Shown one piece after another: positions 11,348-24,560 of a DNA stretch of 64,000 bases (position 1 is its first letter; every line of letters begins with the position of its first letter). Source of the DNA: Pollenia angustigena (taxonomy: Eukaryota; Arthropoda; Insecta; Diptera; Polleniidae); the NCBI GenBank assembly GCA_930367215.1, contig OV884060.1, positions 102,944,151 to 103,008,150 of the forward strand, in the 5' to 3' direction. Under the pieces are notes generated by a model. That model was given only the letters and a program-made list of their open reading frames with translations, searched no databases and was not told the origin of the DNA. The position numbers and the translations under genes are program-made.

Positions 11348-12671
11348 TCTATATATATAAAAATGAAAAATGTTTGTATGTGTGTTTGTTTGTTTGTTTG
11401 TTGGCTTATAGACTCCGAAACTACTGAACCGATTTTCCTGAAATTTTTACAGTAACATCACGTCAGCCCTAAAAATAAAATAGGCTACTTATTTTTTCGA
11501 TAGGGGCAGGGGAATTGGTACCCCCCATAGAATGCCAATATTAATTATCGCATATCTTAAGAGCCGCTGGACGCATTTTGCTGAACTTTTGTAGTAGGAT
11601 CTTCTGAGCCCCGAAATTGAAATAAAATAGCAGCGGGGGTATTGGAATCCCCCATAGGACACCAATGTTTAACATCGCATATCTTAAGAACTGTAATAGT
11701 GAGAATGTTCAAACTTTCTAGAAGTCACTCTTATGGTATACTACACTTTTGAAAATAAAAATAAAGCGGGTAGGCGCAGGGGGGGAAATACCTCTCATAG
11801 GATGCATACATTAAATATCGCTCAACTGAAGAACTATTAAAGGGAGAGCCTTCAAACGTGGTTAAAGCTACTATTATAGTAAACTATAAATTTCAATATA
11901 AAAATGGGCGGGAGAGACAGGGGAGGAGCAGTACCCCTCATAGATAGAAATATTAATAAGAGCCATTGTACGCATTTTGTTCAACTTTTGGTAGTACGAT
12001 CTTCTGAGCCCCGAAATTGAAATAAAGTAGCAGCGGGGGAAGTGGTTTTCCCCATAGGACGCCAATGTTTAATATCGCATATCTTAAGAACTGTTATAGT
12101 GAGAATGTTCAAACTTTGTAAAAGTCACTCATATGGTATACTACACTATTGAAAATAAAAATAGATAGGGGAAGGCGCAGGGGGGAAATACCTCTCATAG
12201 GATGCATATATTAAATATCGCTCAACTGAAGAACTATTAAAGGGCGAGTCTTCAAACGTAGTTAAAACACTATTATGGCAAACTTTAAATTTCAATATAG
12301 TAATGGGCGGGGTAGACAGTGGAGGAGCAGTTCCCCTCATAGATAGAAATATTAATAAGAGTCGCTGCAAGCATTTTGTTGAACTTTTGGTAGTAGGATC
12401 CTCTGAGCCCCAAAATTGAAATAAAATAGCAGCGGGGAAGCGTTACGCCCTATAGGACGCCAATGCTTAATATCGGATATCCGAAAAACTGTTAAAGTGA
12501 GAATGTTCAGACTTTGTAGAAGTCACTCTTATGGTATACTACACTTTTAAAAATAAAAATTAAGCGGGTAGGCGCAGGGGAGAAATACCTTCCATAGGAT
12601 GCATATATTAAATATCTCTCAATCGATAAAGTGGTTAAAGCAGTGTTGCGAAGCGCACCGGGTTAAGCTAG
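11348..12671 (+). mobile_element. Helitron, non-autonomous
   Basis: A 1324-bp element starting TCTATATATATAAAAATG and ending AAGCTAG, inserted between A (11347) and T (12672) with no target duplication. A short stem TGCG/CGCA lies about 15 nt before the end. These are Helitron features: 5' TC, 3' CTRR with a nearby hairpin, A^T insertion. The paralogous sites at 17377/17378 and in copy 3 read AACGAATTACC without it, which fixes both ends to the base. The inside is a ~400-bp unit repeated about 2.8 times. No RepHel frame, so any movement would have needed proteins supplied in trans. Confidence 0.93.
11601..12640 (+). repeat. ~400-bp tandem repeats inside the Helitron
   Basis: The motif CTGAGCCCCRAAATTGAAAT recurs at about 11603, 12003 and 12401, so the unit is about 400 bp. 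Each unit contains AACTTTTGGTAGTAGGATC, ATATCGCATATCTTAAGAAC and ACTCTTATGGTATACTACAC. Tandem minisatellite bodies are common in non-autonomous Helitrons. Confidence 0.85.
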
Positions 12672-12889
12672 TTACCTATAAAATAAAAAAATAAAATAAG
12701 TAAAAAAAAAATTAAATCAATAAAAATAAGGGTATAAAAAGGGTAAATTAAAAGGCGTAAATATGTATAAAATATACGTTTATGAAGTTCATAAATATAT
12801 TTAAAAAATTTTAAAAATTAAAAACTGACCAATTTCTTTTTAGATAAAAAGAATTTATAAAAAACGAAAAATAAAAAACAAACAAAAAA

Positions 12890-12972
12890 TGGAATGAATG
12901 GGATTCGAACCAGTCAACCAATAACAAATTGTTAGGAGGCAGACCGCTTAGACCGTTCGACCATCGAACCGC
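12890..12972 (-). ncRNA. tRNA-like sequence (class II, Leu/Ser style), copy 1
   Basis: On the minus strand, a box A-like TGGTCGAACGGTCTAAGCGG, which resembles the D arm of tRNA-Leu, is followed about 45 nt later by a perfect box B-like GGTTCGAATCC. A run of T residues, a Pol III terminator signal, follows directly (A-run at 12883-12889 on the plus strand). The acceptor and T stems pair poorly and no regular anticodon loop with T33 can be drawn, so I treat it as a tRNA-derived pseudogene. A tRNA covariance search would settle it. Confidence 0.5.
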
Positions 12973-13316
12973 ATGTAAAGTCGATGTTGATTTGAGTATG
13001 TGATATCAATAATTTTTAATAGTAAATAAAAGTATGTATGTGTTTGTTGTTTGTGTATAATACAGAAGGTAATATTAAATAAAAAAAAAAAAAGAAGTTT
13101 ACCGCAAGTATTTTAAATGAAAAAAAACCACAAAAAAAACAACTATTTTACAGGGTTACCATTAACCGTTTTGAAACGTAAACTTTCGTTTTGGTTAATA
13201 AAAGTCGCAAACCAATTTAAATGTTTTTTATTTATCAATAATACAACATAAACATACCAAGAAATTGCTTAAATTGTGTATGCTTTTAAATCGCTTTTGT
13301 GCAGAAGATATTATCA

Positions 13317-13508
13317 GGCCTGTTCTGAAAATCACTTTAACTGAAATCACGTGATTTGAAATCACATGTGCCTACTGAAATCACACGTCTGATATTTTAG
13401 CGTCCCGTTTTTGTTTGATCTTCAATTGCAGAAAGCACACCAAGAAACACAACAACGGTATGACTTTCAAAACACCACAAAGTCACAGGTGTGATTTCAG
13501 AACAGGCC
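13317..13508. mobile_element. Small inverted-repeat element in tandem unit, copy 1
   Basis: About 192 bp bounded by GGCCTGTTCTGAAAATCAC and, inverted, GTGATTTCAGAACAGGCC. The interior has further AAATCAC motifs. G-rich ends of this kind recall PIF/Harbinger MITEs, but I find no clear target duplication. It recurs at the same place in units 2 and 3. Confidence 0.6.
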
Positions 13509-15157
13509 CGTATATAGGTATATATGAATATATTTTTGTATAAATTGTCTAAAAAAGTGACTAATATGTTATCAATGTCAGCAATAAAAAGGCAAAGATT
13601 GCTTTTAATATTTTGACGACACTAGGTGACTGTTCGTTATGTTAGCGGTTTTTTGTAGTCGTAAAATTATATGATGAGGGCATTTCTAATATTCCCTAAA
13701 TACAGTTTTTTTTAAAGTGGATGACCCTGCTTGTTTGTATGGTTTTTAAGCAGTGTGACCATTTTGGCAATTTTGTAGCTTAACTTAGATTAAAAATTTT
13801 AATTTAGCTAAAATACTTTCATTAAGCGCTTCGCATTTTTTTTAAGCATTTTAATTAAATGTTTCTAGCTTTTTTTGAATTATTTTAAAAATTGAAGAAT
13901 AGGTATTGATATAACTTAAGTTTTTTATGTATTATAATAAATTATAATAAATTTTGACTAAAAAAAATAGTTGTAGTCAAAATGAAATTTCGTATGGAAA
14001 TGGATAATTCTTATATTATAGTAAAAAAAATTTCATTTTATATTTTTACAAGACGATAACCCTGCATGTTTGGGCGATTTTTAATGAAGACTTTTAAGTA
14101 GTGTGGGAATTTTTTATTTTTGAAAGTAAATTCAGCACCAAAAACTTAGATTTAGCTGTAAAATTTCCATTTGGCATTTTATTAGCTTTAAAGAAAAATG
14201 TTTTAAGCTTCTTTTGATTAATTTTTAAAGTTGGATGGAATAGTCTTAGCAATTAAAACTAAAATAAATTGTTATAAACTAACTTTTACGCAATTAATGA
14301 TGACTGTTTTTTTAAAATATAAAAAAAATAATCTTGTCTAAATATGTTTGTAAATTCTTTTAAATCGAAATAGCTATAAAACCGTTTGTATTTTGTTTTT
14401 ATTAGAGGGCCTTCCAATTTCAAGGTTAACCAATTGTGGTATTAATATCTGATGCTATATCAAATCTACCTAAATACTTGTTTAAATATTACCATTTATT
14501 TTAATTTTGTTTAAAATGAGTCACTTAATGTATAAGGATTTAAAACAATATAATGAACAACTTAAAGAATTATTTGTAGCGTTTTCAAAATAATTTTTAG
14601 CATTTCTTTGCCTTGCCTAATGTCAGAGTAAGCTGTGAACAAATTTTAAGATCTGTTTCTATGTCATTGGTTTCGTCAATAAAATTATCCAAACTTAAAT
14701 GTTTCTAGCTTTTTGATTAAATTAAACATTTACGTACGCAAATACTTATTGTTGAATGTTTTGCTTTCAAATAACAAATGGGATTTTTTTTAGAAATAAT
14801 AAGATTTTTTAAAAATAATATGGCAACACGTGTGAGATTTTTGAATTGAAATGTAAGAAGAGATTATCAAAACATAGCAACAATCCGTCTCTAAAACTGA
14901 AAAAAACAACAATCATGAAAACAATGCCTACCAATACACATAAATAACTTTTGCATACTCGTACATACTACATACTTAGGTATTTACATTTAAGCCAAAA
15001 ACAAATTGTAAAATATGGTTTTTGTTTCACATGTAAGGCGAACGATTCATATTTATATTGTTAATAAAATGAAAAAATCAAAAATCGCTGAATAATTTTA
15101 AAATCGTTTATAGAAATATTTATAAAAAAAGTTAAAAAATTTTCTGTTTGGAAGAGG

Positions 15158-15245
15158 TGGAGATGCCGAGATTTGAACCCCGGCAATTTAACAAACAAAA
15201 CAAACCTTCTTGGGCAACCGCCCAGACCATTGAGCTATTAACGTT
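15158..15245 (-). ncRNA. tRNA-like sequence (Ala-like 3' half), copy 1
   Basis: Minus strand: box A-like TAGCTCAATGG, box B-like GGTTCAAATCT and a GGCATCTCCA 3' end like that of tRNA-Ala. The 5' acceptor strand (around AACGTTAA) does not pair with the 3' CATCTCC, and the anticodon arm is irregular. Probably a tRNA-derived relic. Confidence 0.45.
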
Positions 15246-16090
15246 GTTAAAAATAAAGAATTATAGTATAATATACTCCGTCATATTATTAGTTTAATAT
15301 GTAGGTATGTATTTTTCAATTAAAGCGAACAATCATGTACAAGCATGTGTACATGTTTCTTATGCTTAAAATTCAACTCGTTCAAATAAAAAAACAAAAA
15401 AACAACAACCACAAGGGATTTTTTTGGAAAAATTAGAGGCAGTCGTGGTTTTTTGCTGATAACTCAGCCATTTTTTAACCGATTTGACAGATTTATATAC
15501 CAACGTGTTAAAGAAGAAATTTACCATTTACCTTGGTTATAAAGCTTGGACTCCGGGAGATCTATGGTTCCCGAAAGTGGGTATTTAAAAAAAAAAAAAA
15601 AATTTTGGTCATAACTTTTTTGTATCTGAACCGATTTTCCCGAGTTTTTTATAAAATATGTTCTACTAAAAATTTCCGATATTTTGGTATATAAATCATA
15701 TCCATAGGACATATGGCAGCCTTAAAATTTAGGTTTTTATAAAATTTTTAATTTTTTTTGTACGGGAGGTACCACGCCCACTGCTCCAATCCCGCCCACA
15801 TTTTGTAGAATGGTGTGTATTGGCAACCTAAATGTGTGTACCTAATTTGGAAACTTTTGCTTTTGCCGTTCCCCAGTTATACAGCAAAAAGTAATAAAAA
15901 TACAACAACCACAAGGGATTTTTGGGAAAAATTAGAGGTAGTCGTGGTTTTTTGCTCATATCTCAGCCATTTGTGGACCGATCTGGCTGAATTTCAATAG
16001 CAAAATTATAATAAGAATACCTGACAGAAAGATACCCCAACGAAGCTCCCATCGTATCTGGGGGCTTCGGAAAACCCATTTCAACAGACA

Positions 16091-16162
16091 GACGGACAGA
16101 CGGACAGACGGACAGACGGACAGACGGACAGACGGACAGACGGACAGACGGACAGACGGACA
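16091..16162 (+). repeat. GACGGACA octamer array, 9 units
   Basis: Nine perfect GACGGACA octamers. The matching arrays in units 2 and 3 have 8 and 9. Translating this tract on the minus strand gives a meaningless SVCPSVRL-type periodic peptide. Confidence 0.95.
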
Positions 16163-17595
16163 ACCGGATTTGAACTTCGCTTTTCATAAGAACCCAGAAT
16201 ATATATACTTTATAGGGTGTAGGATCAATATTGTAGAAATTACAAACGGAATGACAAAGTTATATATACCCTTTTACCTTCGGTGAAGGGTATAAAAAAG
16301 AGTAATTTTTGTGGATTCAGTATTTCGGTTATAACTCTGCCATTTTTTAACCGATTTGGCAGATTTATGTACCGACGTGTTGAAGAAGAAATTTACCATT
16401 TACTTAAGTTATAAAGCTTGGACTCGGGGAGATCTATGGTTCCCGAAAGTAGGTATTTTAAAAAAAAAATTAATTTTGGTCATAACTTTTTTGGATCTGA
16501 ACCGATTTTTCCGAGTTTTTTATAAAAAATGTTCTACAAGAAATTTCAGATATTTTGGTATATAAGTCATATCCATAGGACGTATAGCAGCCCTAAAATT
16601 TAGGTTTTTATAAAAATTTTGATGTTTTTTAGCCCATTTTTGGAGTATTTTGCTCATAAATTACCCATTGTCTAATCGATTTGATAGTTTTATATACCGA
16701 CGTGTTAAGGAAGAATTTTACCATTTACTTAAGTTATATTTATATATAAACATTTATATAAACTTGTAAATATATATTTTAACAAAGTTAATTATAAATA
16801 ATTATAAAAAAAGAGTAATTTTTGTGGATTCAGTATTTCGGTTATAACTCTGCAATTTTTTAACCGATTTGGCAGATTTTTATACCGACGTGTTGAAGAA
16901 GAAATTTACCATTTACTTTAGTTATAAAGCTTGGACTCGGGGAGATCTATGGTTCCCGAAAGTGGGTATTTAAAAAAAAAATTTAATTTTGGTCATAACT
17001 TTTTTGTATCTGAACCGATTTTTCCGAGTTTTTTATAAAATATGTTCTACAAGAAATTTCAGATATTTTGGTATATAAGTCATATCCATAGGACGTATAG
17101 CAGCCCTAAAATTTTTCCGAGTTTTGCAGAGAATATGTTTTACTAAAGATTTCCGATGTTTTAATAAATAAAGCGTATCCATAGGTCATATATATGGCAG
17201 GCCTAAAAATTAGGTTTCTATAAATATTGACAAACGGACTGACAGACGGACATCGTTAAATCCACTTTTCTCCTCATAAGCACCCAATATATATACATAC
17301 ACTTTATATGGTCTGAAATCAATATTGTAGAAATAATTATTAACAAACAGAATGACAAACTTATGTATGTAAACGAATTACCTATAAAATAAAAAAATAA
17401 AATAAGTAAAAAAAAAATTAAATCAATAAAAATAAGGGTATAAAAAGGGTAAATTAAAAGGCGTAAATATGTATAAAATATACGTTTATGAAGTTCATAA
17501 ATATATTTAAAAAATTTTAAAAATTAAAAACTGACCAATTTCTTTTTAGATAAAAAGAATTTATAAAAAACGAAAAATAAAAAACAAACAAAAAA

Positions 17596-17678
17596 TGGAA
17601 TGAATGGGATTCGAACCAGTCAACCAATAACAAATTGTTAGGAGGCAGACCGCTTAGACCGTTCGACCATCGAACCGC
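17596..17678 (-). ncRNA. tRNA-like sequence (class II style), copy 2
   Basis: Same as 12890-12972, shifted by 4706 bp. Box A-like, box B-like and downstream T-run are all preserved. Confidence 0.5.
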
Positions 17679-18022
17679 ATGTAAAGTCGATGTTGATTTG
17701 AGTATGTGATATCAATAATTTTTAATAGTAAATAAAAGTATGTATGTGTTTGTTGTTTGTGTATAATACAGAAGGTAATATTAAATAAAAAAAAAAAAAG
17801 AAGTTTACCGCAAGTATTTTAAATGAAAAAAAACCACAAAAAAAACAACTATTTTACAGGGTTACCATTAACCGTTTTGAAACGTAAACTTTCGTTTTGG
17901 TTAATAAAAGTCGCAAACCAATTTAAATGTTTTTTATTTATCAATAATACAACATAAACATACCAAGAAATTGCTTAAATTGTGTATGCTTTTAAATCGC
18001 TTTTGTGCAGAAGATATTATCA

Positions 18023-18214
18023 GGCCTGTTCTGAAAATCACTTTAACTGAAATCACGTGATTTGAAATCACATGTGCCTACTGAAATCACACGTCTGATA
18101 TTTTAGCGTCCCGTTTTTGTTTGATCTTCAATTGCAGAAAGCACACCAAGAAACACAACAACGGTATGACTTTCAAAACACCACAAAGTCACAGGTGTGA
18201 TTTCAGAACAGGCC
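18023..18214. mobile_element. Small inverted-repeat element, copy 2
   Basis: Identical position and ends (GGCCTGTTCTGAAA and its complement) as 13317-13508. Carried along by the tandem duplication rather than inserted independently. Confidence 0.6.
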
Positions 18215-19863
18215 CGTATATAGGTATATATGAATATATTTTTGTATAAATTGTCTAAAAAAGTGACTAATATGTTATCAATGTCAGCAATAAAAAGGCA
18301 AAGATTGCTTTTAATATTTTGACGACACTAGGTGACTGTTCGTTATGTTAGCGGTTTTTTGTAGTCGTAAAATTATATGATGAGGGCATTTCTAATATTC
18401 CCTAAATACAGTTTTTTTTAAAGTGGATGACCCTGCTTGTTTGTATGGTTTTTAAGCAGTGTGACCATTTTGGCAATTTTGTAGCTTAACTTAGATTAAA
18501 AATTTTAATTTAGCTAAAATACTTTCATTAAGCGCTTCGCATTTTTTTTAAGCATTTTAATTAAATGTTTCTAGCTTTTTTTGAATTATTTTAAAAATTG
18601 AAGAATAGGTATTGATATAACTTAAGTTTTTTATGTATTATAATAAATTATAATAAATTTTGACTAAAAAAAATAGTTGTAGTCAAAATGAAATTTCGTA
18701 TGGAAATGGATAATTCTTATATTATAGTAAAAAAAATTTCATTTTATATTTTTACAAGACGATAACCCTGCATGTTTGGGCGATTTTTAATGAAGACTTT
18801 TAAGTAGTGTGGGAATTTTTTATTTTTGAAAGTAAATTCAGCACCAAAAACTTAGATTTAGCTGTAAAATTTCCATTTGGCATTTTATTAGCTTTAAAGA
18901 AAAATGTTTTAAGCTTCTTTTGATTAATTTTTAAAGTTGGATGGAATAGTCTTAGCAATTAAAACTAAAATAAATTGTTATAAACTAACTTTTACGCAAT
19001 TAATGATGACTGTTTTTTTAAAATATAAAAAAAATAATCTTGTCTAAATATGTTTGTAAATTCTTTTAAATCGAAATAGCTATAAAACCGTTTGTATTTT
19101 GTTTTTATTAGAGGGCCTTCCAATTTCAAGGTTAACCAATTGTGGTATTAATATCTGATGCTATATCAAATCTACCTAAATACTTGTTTAAATATTACCA
19201 TTTATTTTAATTTTGTTTAAAATGAGTCACTTAATGTATAAGGATTTAAAACAATATAATGAACAACTTAAAGAATTATTTGTAGCGTTTTCAAAATAAT
19301 TTTTAGCATTTCTTTGCCTTGCCTAATGTCAGAGTAAGCTGTGAACAAATTTTAAGATCTGTTTCTATGTCATTGGTTTCGTCAATAAAATTATCCAAAC
19401 TTAAATGTTTCTAGCTTTTTGATTAAATTAAACATTTACGTACGCAAATACTTATTGTTGAATGTTTTGCTTTCAAATAACAAATGGGATTTTTTTTAGA
19501 AATAATAAGATTTTTTAAAAATAATATGGCAACACGTGTGAGATTTTTGAATTGAAATGTAAGAAGAGATTATCAAAACATAGCAACAATCCGTCTCTAA
19601 AACTGAAAAAAACAACAATCATGAAAACAATGCCTACCAATACACATAAATAACTTTTGCATACTCGTACATACTACATACTTAGGTATTTACATTTAAG
19701 CCAAAAACAAATTGTAAAATATGGTTTTTGTTTCACATGTAAGGCGAACGATTCATATTTATATTGTTAATAAAATGAAAAAATCAAAAATCGCTGAATA
19801 ATTTTAAAATCGTTTATAGAAATATTTATAAAAAAAGTTAAAAAATTTTCTGTTTGGAAGAGG

Positions 19864-19951
19864 TGGAGATGCCGAGATTTGAACCCCGGCAATTTAACAA
19901 ACAAAACAAACCTTCTTGGGCAACCGCCCAGACCATTGAGCTATTAACGTT
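19864..19951 (-). ncRNA. tRNA-like sequence (Ala-like 3' half), copy 2
   Basis: Same as 15158-15245 in the second tandem unit. Confidence 0.45.
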
Positions 19952-20796
19952 GTTAAAAATAAAGAATTATAGTATAATATACTCCGTCATATTATTAGTT
20001 TAATATGTAGGTATGTATTTTTCAATTAAAGCGAACAATCATGTACAAGCATGTGTACATGTTTCTTATGCTTAAAATTCAACTCGTTCAAATAAAAAAA
20101 CAAAAAAACAACAACCACAAGGGATTTTTTTGGAAAAATTAGAGGCAGTCGTGGTTTTTTGCTGATAACTCAGCCATTTTTTAACCGATTTGACAGATTT
20201 ATATACCAACGTGTTAAAGAAGAAATTTACCATTTACCTTGGTTATAAAGCTTGGACTCCGGGAGATCTATGGTTCCCGAAAGTGGGTATTTAAAAAAAA
20301 AAAAAAAATTTTGGTCATAACTTTTTTGTATCTGAACCGATTTTCCCGAGTTTTTTATAAAATATGTTCTACTAAAAATTTCCGATATTTTGGTATATAA
20401 ATCATATCCATAGGACATATGGCAGCCTTAAAATTTAGGTTTTTATAAAATTTTTAATTTTTTTTGTACGGGAGGTACCACGCCCACTGCTCCAATCCCG
20501 CCCACATTTTGTAGAATGGTGTGTATTGGCAACCTAAATGTGTGTACCTAATTTGGAAACTTTTGCTTTTGCCGTTCCCCAGTTATACAGCAAAAAGTAA
20601 TAAAAATACAACAACCACAAGGGATTTTTGGGAAAAATTAGAGGTAGTCGTGGTTTTTTGCTCATATCTCAGCCATTTGTGGACCGATCTGGCTGAATTT
20701 CAATAGCAAAATTATAATAAGAATACCTGACAGAAAGATACCCCAACGAAGCTCCCATCATATCTGGGGGCTTCGGAAAACCCATTTCAACAGACA

Positions 20797-20860
20797 GACG
20801 GACAGACGGACAGACGGACAGACGGACAGACGGACAGACGGACAGACGGACAGACGGACA
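20797..20860 (+). repeat. GACGGACA octamer array, 8 units
   Basis: Eight perfect octamers, against nine in the flanking tandem copies. This is the clearest length polymorphism between otherwise near-identical units. Confidence 0.95.
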
Positions 20861-22292
20861 ACCGGATTTGAACTTCGCTTTTCATAAGAACCCAGAATAT
20901 ATATACTTTATAGGGTGTAGGATCAATATTGTAGAAATTACAAACGGAATGACAAAGTTATATATACCCTTTTACCTTCGGTGAAGGGTATAAAAAGAGT
21001 AATTTTTGTGGATTCAGTATTTCGGTTATAACTCTGCCATTTTTTAACCGATTTGGCAGATTTATGTACCGACGTGTTGAAGAAGAAATTTACCATTTAC
21101 TTAAGTTATAAAGCTTGGACTCGGGGAGATCTATGGTTCCCGAAAGTAGGTATTTTAAAAAAAAAATTAATTTTGGTCATAACTTTTTTGGATCTGAACC
21201 GATTTTTCCGAGTTTTTTATAAAAAATGTTCTACAAGAAATTTCAGATATTTTGGTATATAAGTCATATCCATAGGACGTATAGCAGCCCTAAAATTTAG
21301 GTTTTTATAAAAATTTTGATGTTTTTTAGCCCATTTTTGGAGTATTTTGCTCATAAATTACCCATTGTCTAATCGATTTGATAGTTTTATATACCGACGT
21401 GTTAAGGAAGAATTTTACCATTTACTTAAGTTATATTTATATATAAACATTTATATAAACTTGTAAATATATATTTTAACAAAGTTAATTATAAATAATT
21501 ATAAAAAAAGAGTAATTTTTGTGGATTCAGTATTTCGGTTATAACTCTGCAATTTTTTAACCGATTTGGCAGATTTTTATACCGACGTGTTGAAGAAGAA
21601 ATTTACCATTTACTTTAGTTATAAAGCTTGGACTCGGGGAGATCTATGGTTCCCGAAAGTGGGTATTTAAAAAAAAAATTTAATTTTGGTCATAACTTTT
21701 TTGTATCTGAACCGATTTTTCCGAGTTTTTTATAAAATATGTTCTACAAGAAATTTCAGATATTTTGGTATATAAGTCATATCCATAGGACGTATAGCAG
21801 CCCTAAAATTTTTCCGAGTTTTGCAGAGAATATGTTTTACTAAAGATTTCCGATGTTTTAATAAATAAAGCGTATCCATAGGTCATATATATGGCAGGCC
21901 TAAAAATTAGGTTTCTATAAATATTGACAAACGGACTGACAGACGGACATCGTTAAATCCACTTTTCTCCTCATAAGCACCCAATATATATACATACACT
22001 TTATATGGTCTGAAATCAATATTGTAGAAATAATTATTAACAAACAGAATGACAAACTTATGTATGTAAACGAATTACCTATAAAATAAAAAAATAAAAT
22101 AAGTAAAAAAAAAATTAAATCAATAAAAATAAGGGTATAAAAAGGGTAAATTAAAAGGCGTAAATATGTATAAAATATACGTTTATGAAGTTCATAAATA
22201 TATTTAAAAAATTTTAAAAATTAAAAACTGACCAATTTCTTTTTAGATAAAAAGAATTTATAAAAAACGAAAAATAAAAAACAAACAAAAAA

Positions 22293-22375
22293 TGGAATGA
22301 ATGGGATTCGAACCAGTCAACCAATAACAAATTGTTAGGAGGCAGACCGCTTAGACCGTTCGACCATCGAACCGC
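22293..22375 (-). ncRNA. tRNA-like sequence (class II style), copy 3
   Basis: Third copy of the 12890-12972 sequence, with the same box A-like, box B-like and T-run arrangement. Confidence 0.5.
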
Positions 22376-22719
22376 ATGTAAAGTCGATGTTGATTTGAGT
22401 ATGTGATATCAATAATTTTTAATAGTAAATAAAAGTATGTATGTGTTTGTTGTTTGTGTATAATACAGAAGGTAATATTAAATAAAAAAAAAAAAAGAAG
22501 TTTACCGCAAGTATTTTAAATGAAAAAAAACCACAAAAAAAACAACTATTTTACAGGGTTACCATTAACCGTTTTGAAACGTAAACTTTCGTTTTGGTTA
22601 ATAAAAGTCGCAAACCAATTTAAATGTTTTTTATTTATCAATAATACAACATAAACATACCAAGAAATTGCTTAAATTGTGTATGCTTTTAAATCGCTTT
22701 TGTGCAGAAGATATTATCA

Positions 22720-22911
22720 GGCCTGTTCTGAAAATCACTTTAACTGAAATCACGTGATTTGAAATCACATGTGCCTACTGAAATCACACGTCTGATATTT
22801 TAGCGTCCCGTTTTTGTTTGATCTTCAATTGCAGAAAGCACACCAAGAAACACAACAACGGTATGACTTTCAAAACACCACAAAGTCACAGGTGTGATTT
22901 CAGAACAGGCC
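22720..22911. mobile_element. Small inverted-repeat element, copy 3
   Basis: Third tandem copy of the 13317-13508 element. Confidence 0.6.
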
Positions 22912-24560
22912 CGTATATAGGTATATATGAATATATTTTTGTATAAATTGTCTAAAAAAGTGACTAATATGTTATCAATGTCAGCAATAAAAAGGCAAAG
23001 ATTGCTTTTAATATTTTGACGACACTAGGTGACTGTTCGTTATGTTAGCGGTTTTTTGTAGTCGTAAAATTATATGATGAGGGCATTTCTAATATTCCCT
23101 AAATACAGTTTTTTTTAAAGTGGATGACCCTGCTTGTTTGTATGGTTTTTAAGCAGTGTGACCATTTTGGCAATTTTGTAGCTTAACTTAGATTAAAAAT
23201 TTTAATTTAGCTAAAATACTTTCATTAAGCGCTTCGCATTTTTTTTAAGCATTTTAATTAAATGTTTCTAGCTTTTTTTGAATTATTTTAAAAATTGAAG
23301 AATAGGTATTGATATAACTTAAGTTTTTTATGTATTATAATAAATTATAATAAATTTTGACTAAAAAAAATAGTTGTAGTCAAAATGAAATTTCGTATGG
23401 AAATGGATAATTCTTATATTATAGTAAAAAAAATTTCATTTTATATTTTTACAAGACGATAACCCTGCATGTTTGGGCGATTTTTAATGAAGACTTTTAA
23501 GTAGTGTGGGAATTTTTTATTTTTGAAAGTAAATTCAGCACCAAAAACTTAGATTTAGCTGTAAAATTTCCATTTGGCATTTTATTAGCTTTAAAGAAAA
23601 ATGTTTTAAGCTTCTTTTGATTAATTTTTAAAGTTGGATGGAATAGTCTTAGCAATTAAAACTAAAATAAATTGTTATAAACTAACTTTTACGCAATTAA
23701 TGATGACTGTTTTTTTAAAATATAAAAAAAATAATCTTGTCTAAATATGTTTGTAAATTCTTTTAAATCGAAATAGCTATAAAACCGTTTGTATTTTGTT
23801 TTTATTAGAGGGCCTTCCAATTTCAAGGTTAACCAATTGTGGTATTAATATCTGATGCTATATCAAATCTACCTAAATACTTGTTTAAATATTACCATTT
23901 ATTTTAATTTTGTTTAAAATGAGTCACTTAATGTATAAGGATTTAAAACAATATAATGAACAACTTAAAGAATTATTTGTAGCGTTTTCAAAATAATTTT
24001 TAGCATTTCTTTGCCTTGCCTAATGTCAGAGTAAGCTGTGAACAAATTTTAAGATCTGTTTCTATGTCATTGGTTTCGTCAATAAAATTATCCAAACTTA
24101 AATGTTTCTAGCTTTTTGATTAAATTAAACATTTACGTACGCAAATACTTATTGTTGAATGTTTTGCTTTCAAATAACAAATGGGATTTTTTTTAGAAAT
24201 AATAAGATTTTTTAAAAATAATATGGCAACACGTGTGAGATTTTTGAATTGAAATGTAAGAAGAGATTATCAAAACATAGCAACAATCCGTCTCTAAAAC
24301 TGAAAAAAACAACAATCATGAAAACAATGCCTACCAATACACATAAATAACTTTTGCATACTCGTACATACTACATACTTAGGTATTTACATTTAAGCCA
24401 AAAACAAATTGTAAAATATGGTTTTTGTTTCACATGTAAGGCGAACGATTCATATTTATATTGTTAATAAAATGAAAAAATCAAAAATCGCTGAATAATT
24501 TTAAAATCGTTTATAGAAATATTTATAAAAAAAGTTAAAAAATTTTCTGTTTGGAAGAGG

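Larger units (their letters stand above)
10271..16300. repeat. 4.7-kb tandem unit, copy 1 (with Helitron)
   Basis: First of three direct copies. It matches 16301-20997 and 20998-25702 almost perfectly once the 1324-bp Helitron at 11348-12671 is set aside (6030 minus 1324 gives 4706 bp). Contents: two repeat A modules, about 2.7 kb of non-repeat-A sequence (12672 to about 15390) and a closing repeat A segment with nine GACGGACA octamers. One visible substitution at about 16054 (CATCGTATC instead of CATCATATC) separates it from copies 2 and 3. Confidence 0.9.
16301..20997. repeat. 4.7-kb tandem unit, copy 2 (Helitron-free)
   Basis: 4697 bp, nearly identical to copies 1 and 3. At 17377/17378 it has the uninterrupted site AACGAATTACC where copy 1 holds the Helitron. 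Its octamer array has 8 units, one fewer than copies 1 and 3, which accounts for most of the length difference. Confidence 0.92.

Noticed and set aside
12890..15245. Intact tRNA genes
   Set aside because: The A and B boxes are good, but acceptor stems and anticodon loops do not form. Listed only as tRNA-like.
16081..16170. Regular octamer arrays considered as CRISPR-like
   Set aside because: The units are contiguous without spacers, and the genome is eukaryotic.
10326..21262. A 69-codon open frame that recurs identically three times
   Set aside because: It lies inside repeat A modules, recurs only because the 4.7-kb unit is triplicated, and its translation has no domain features. It is a by-product of the repeat.
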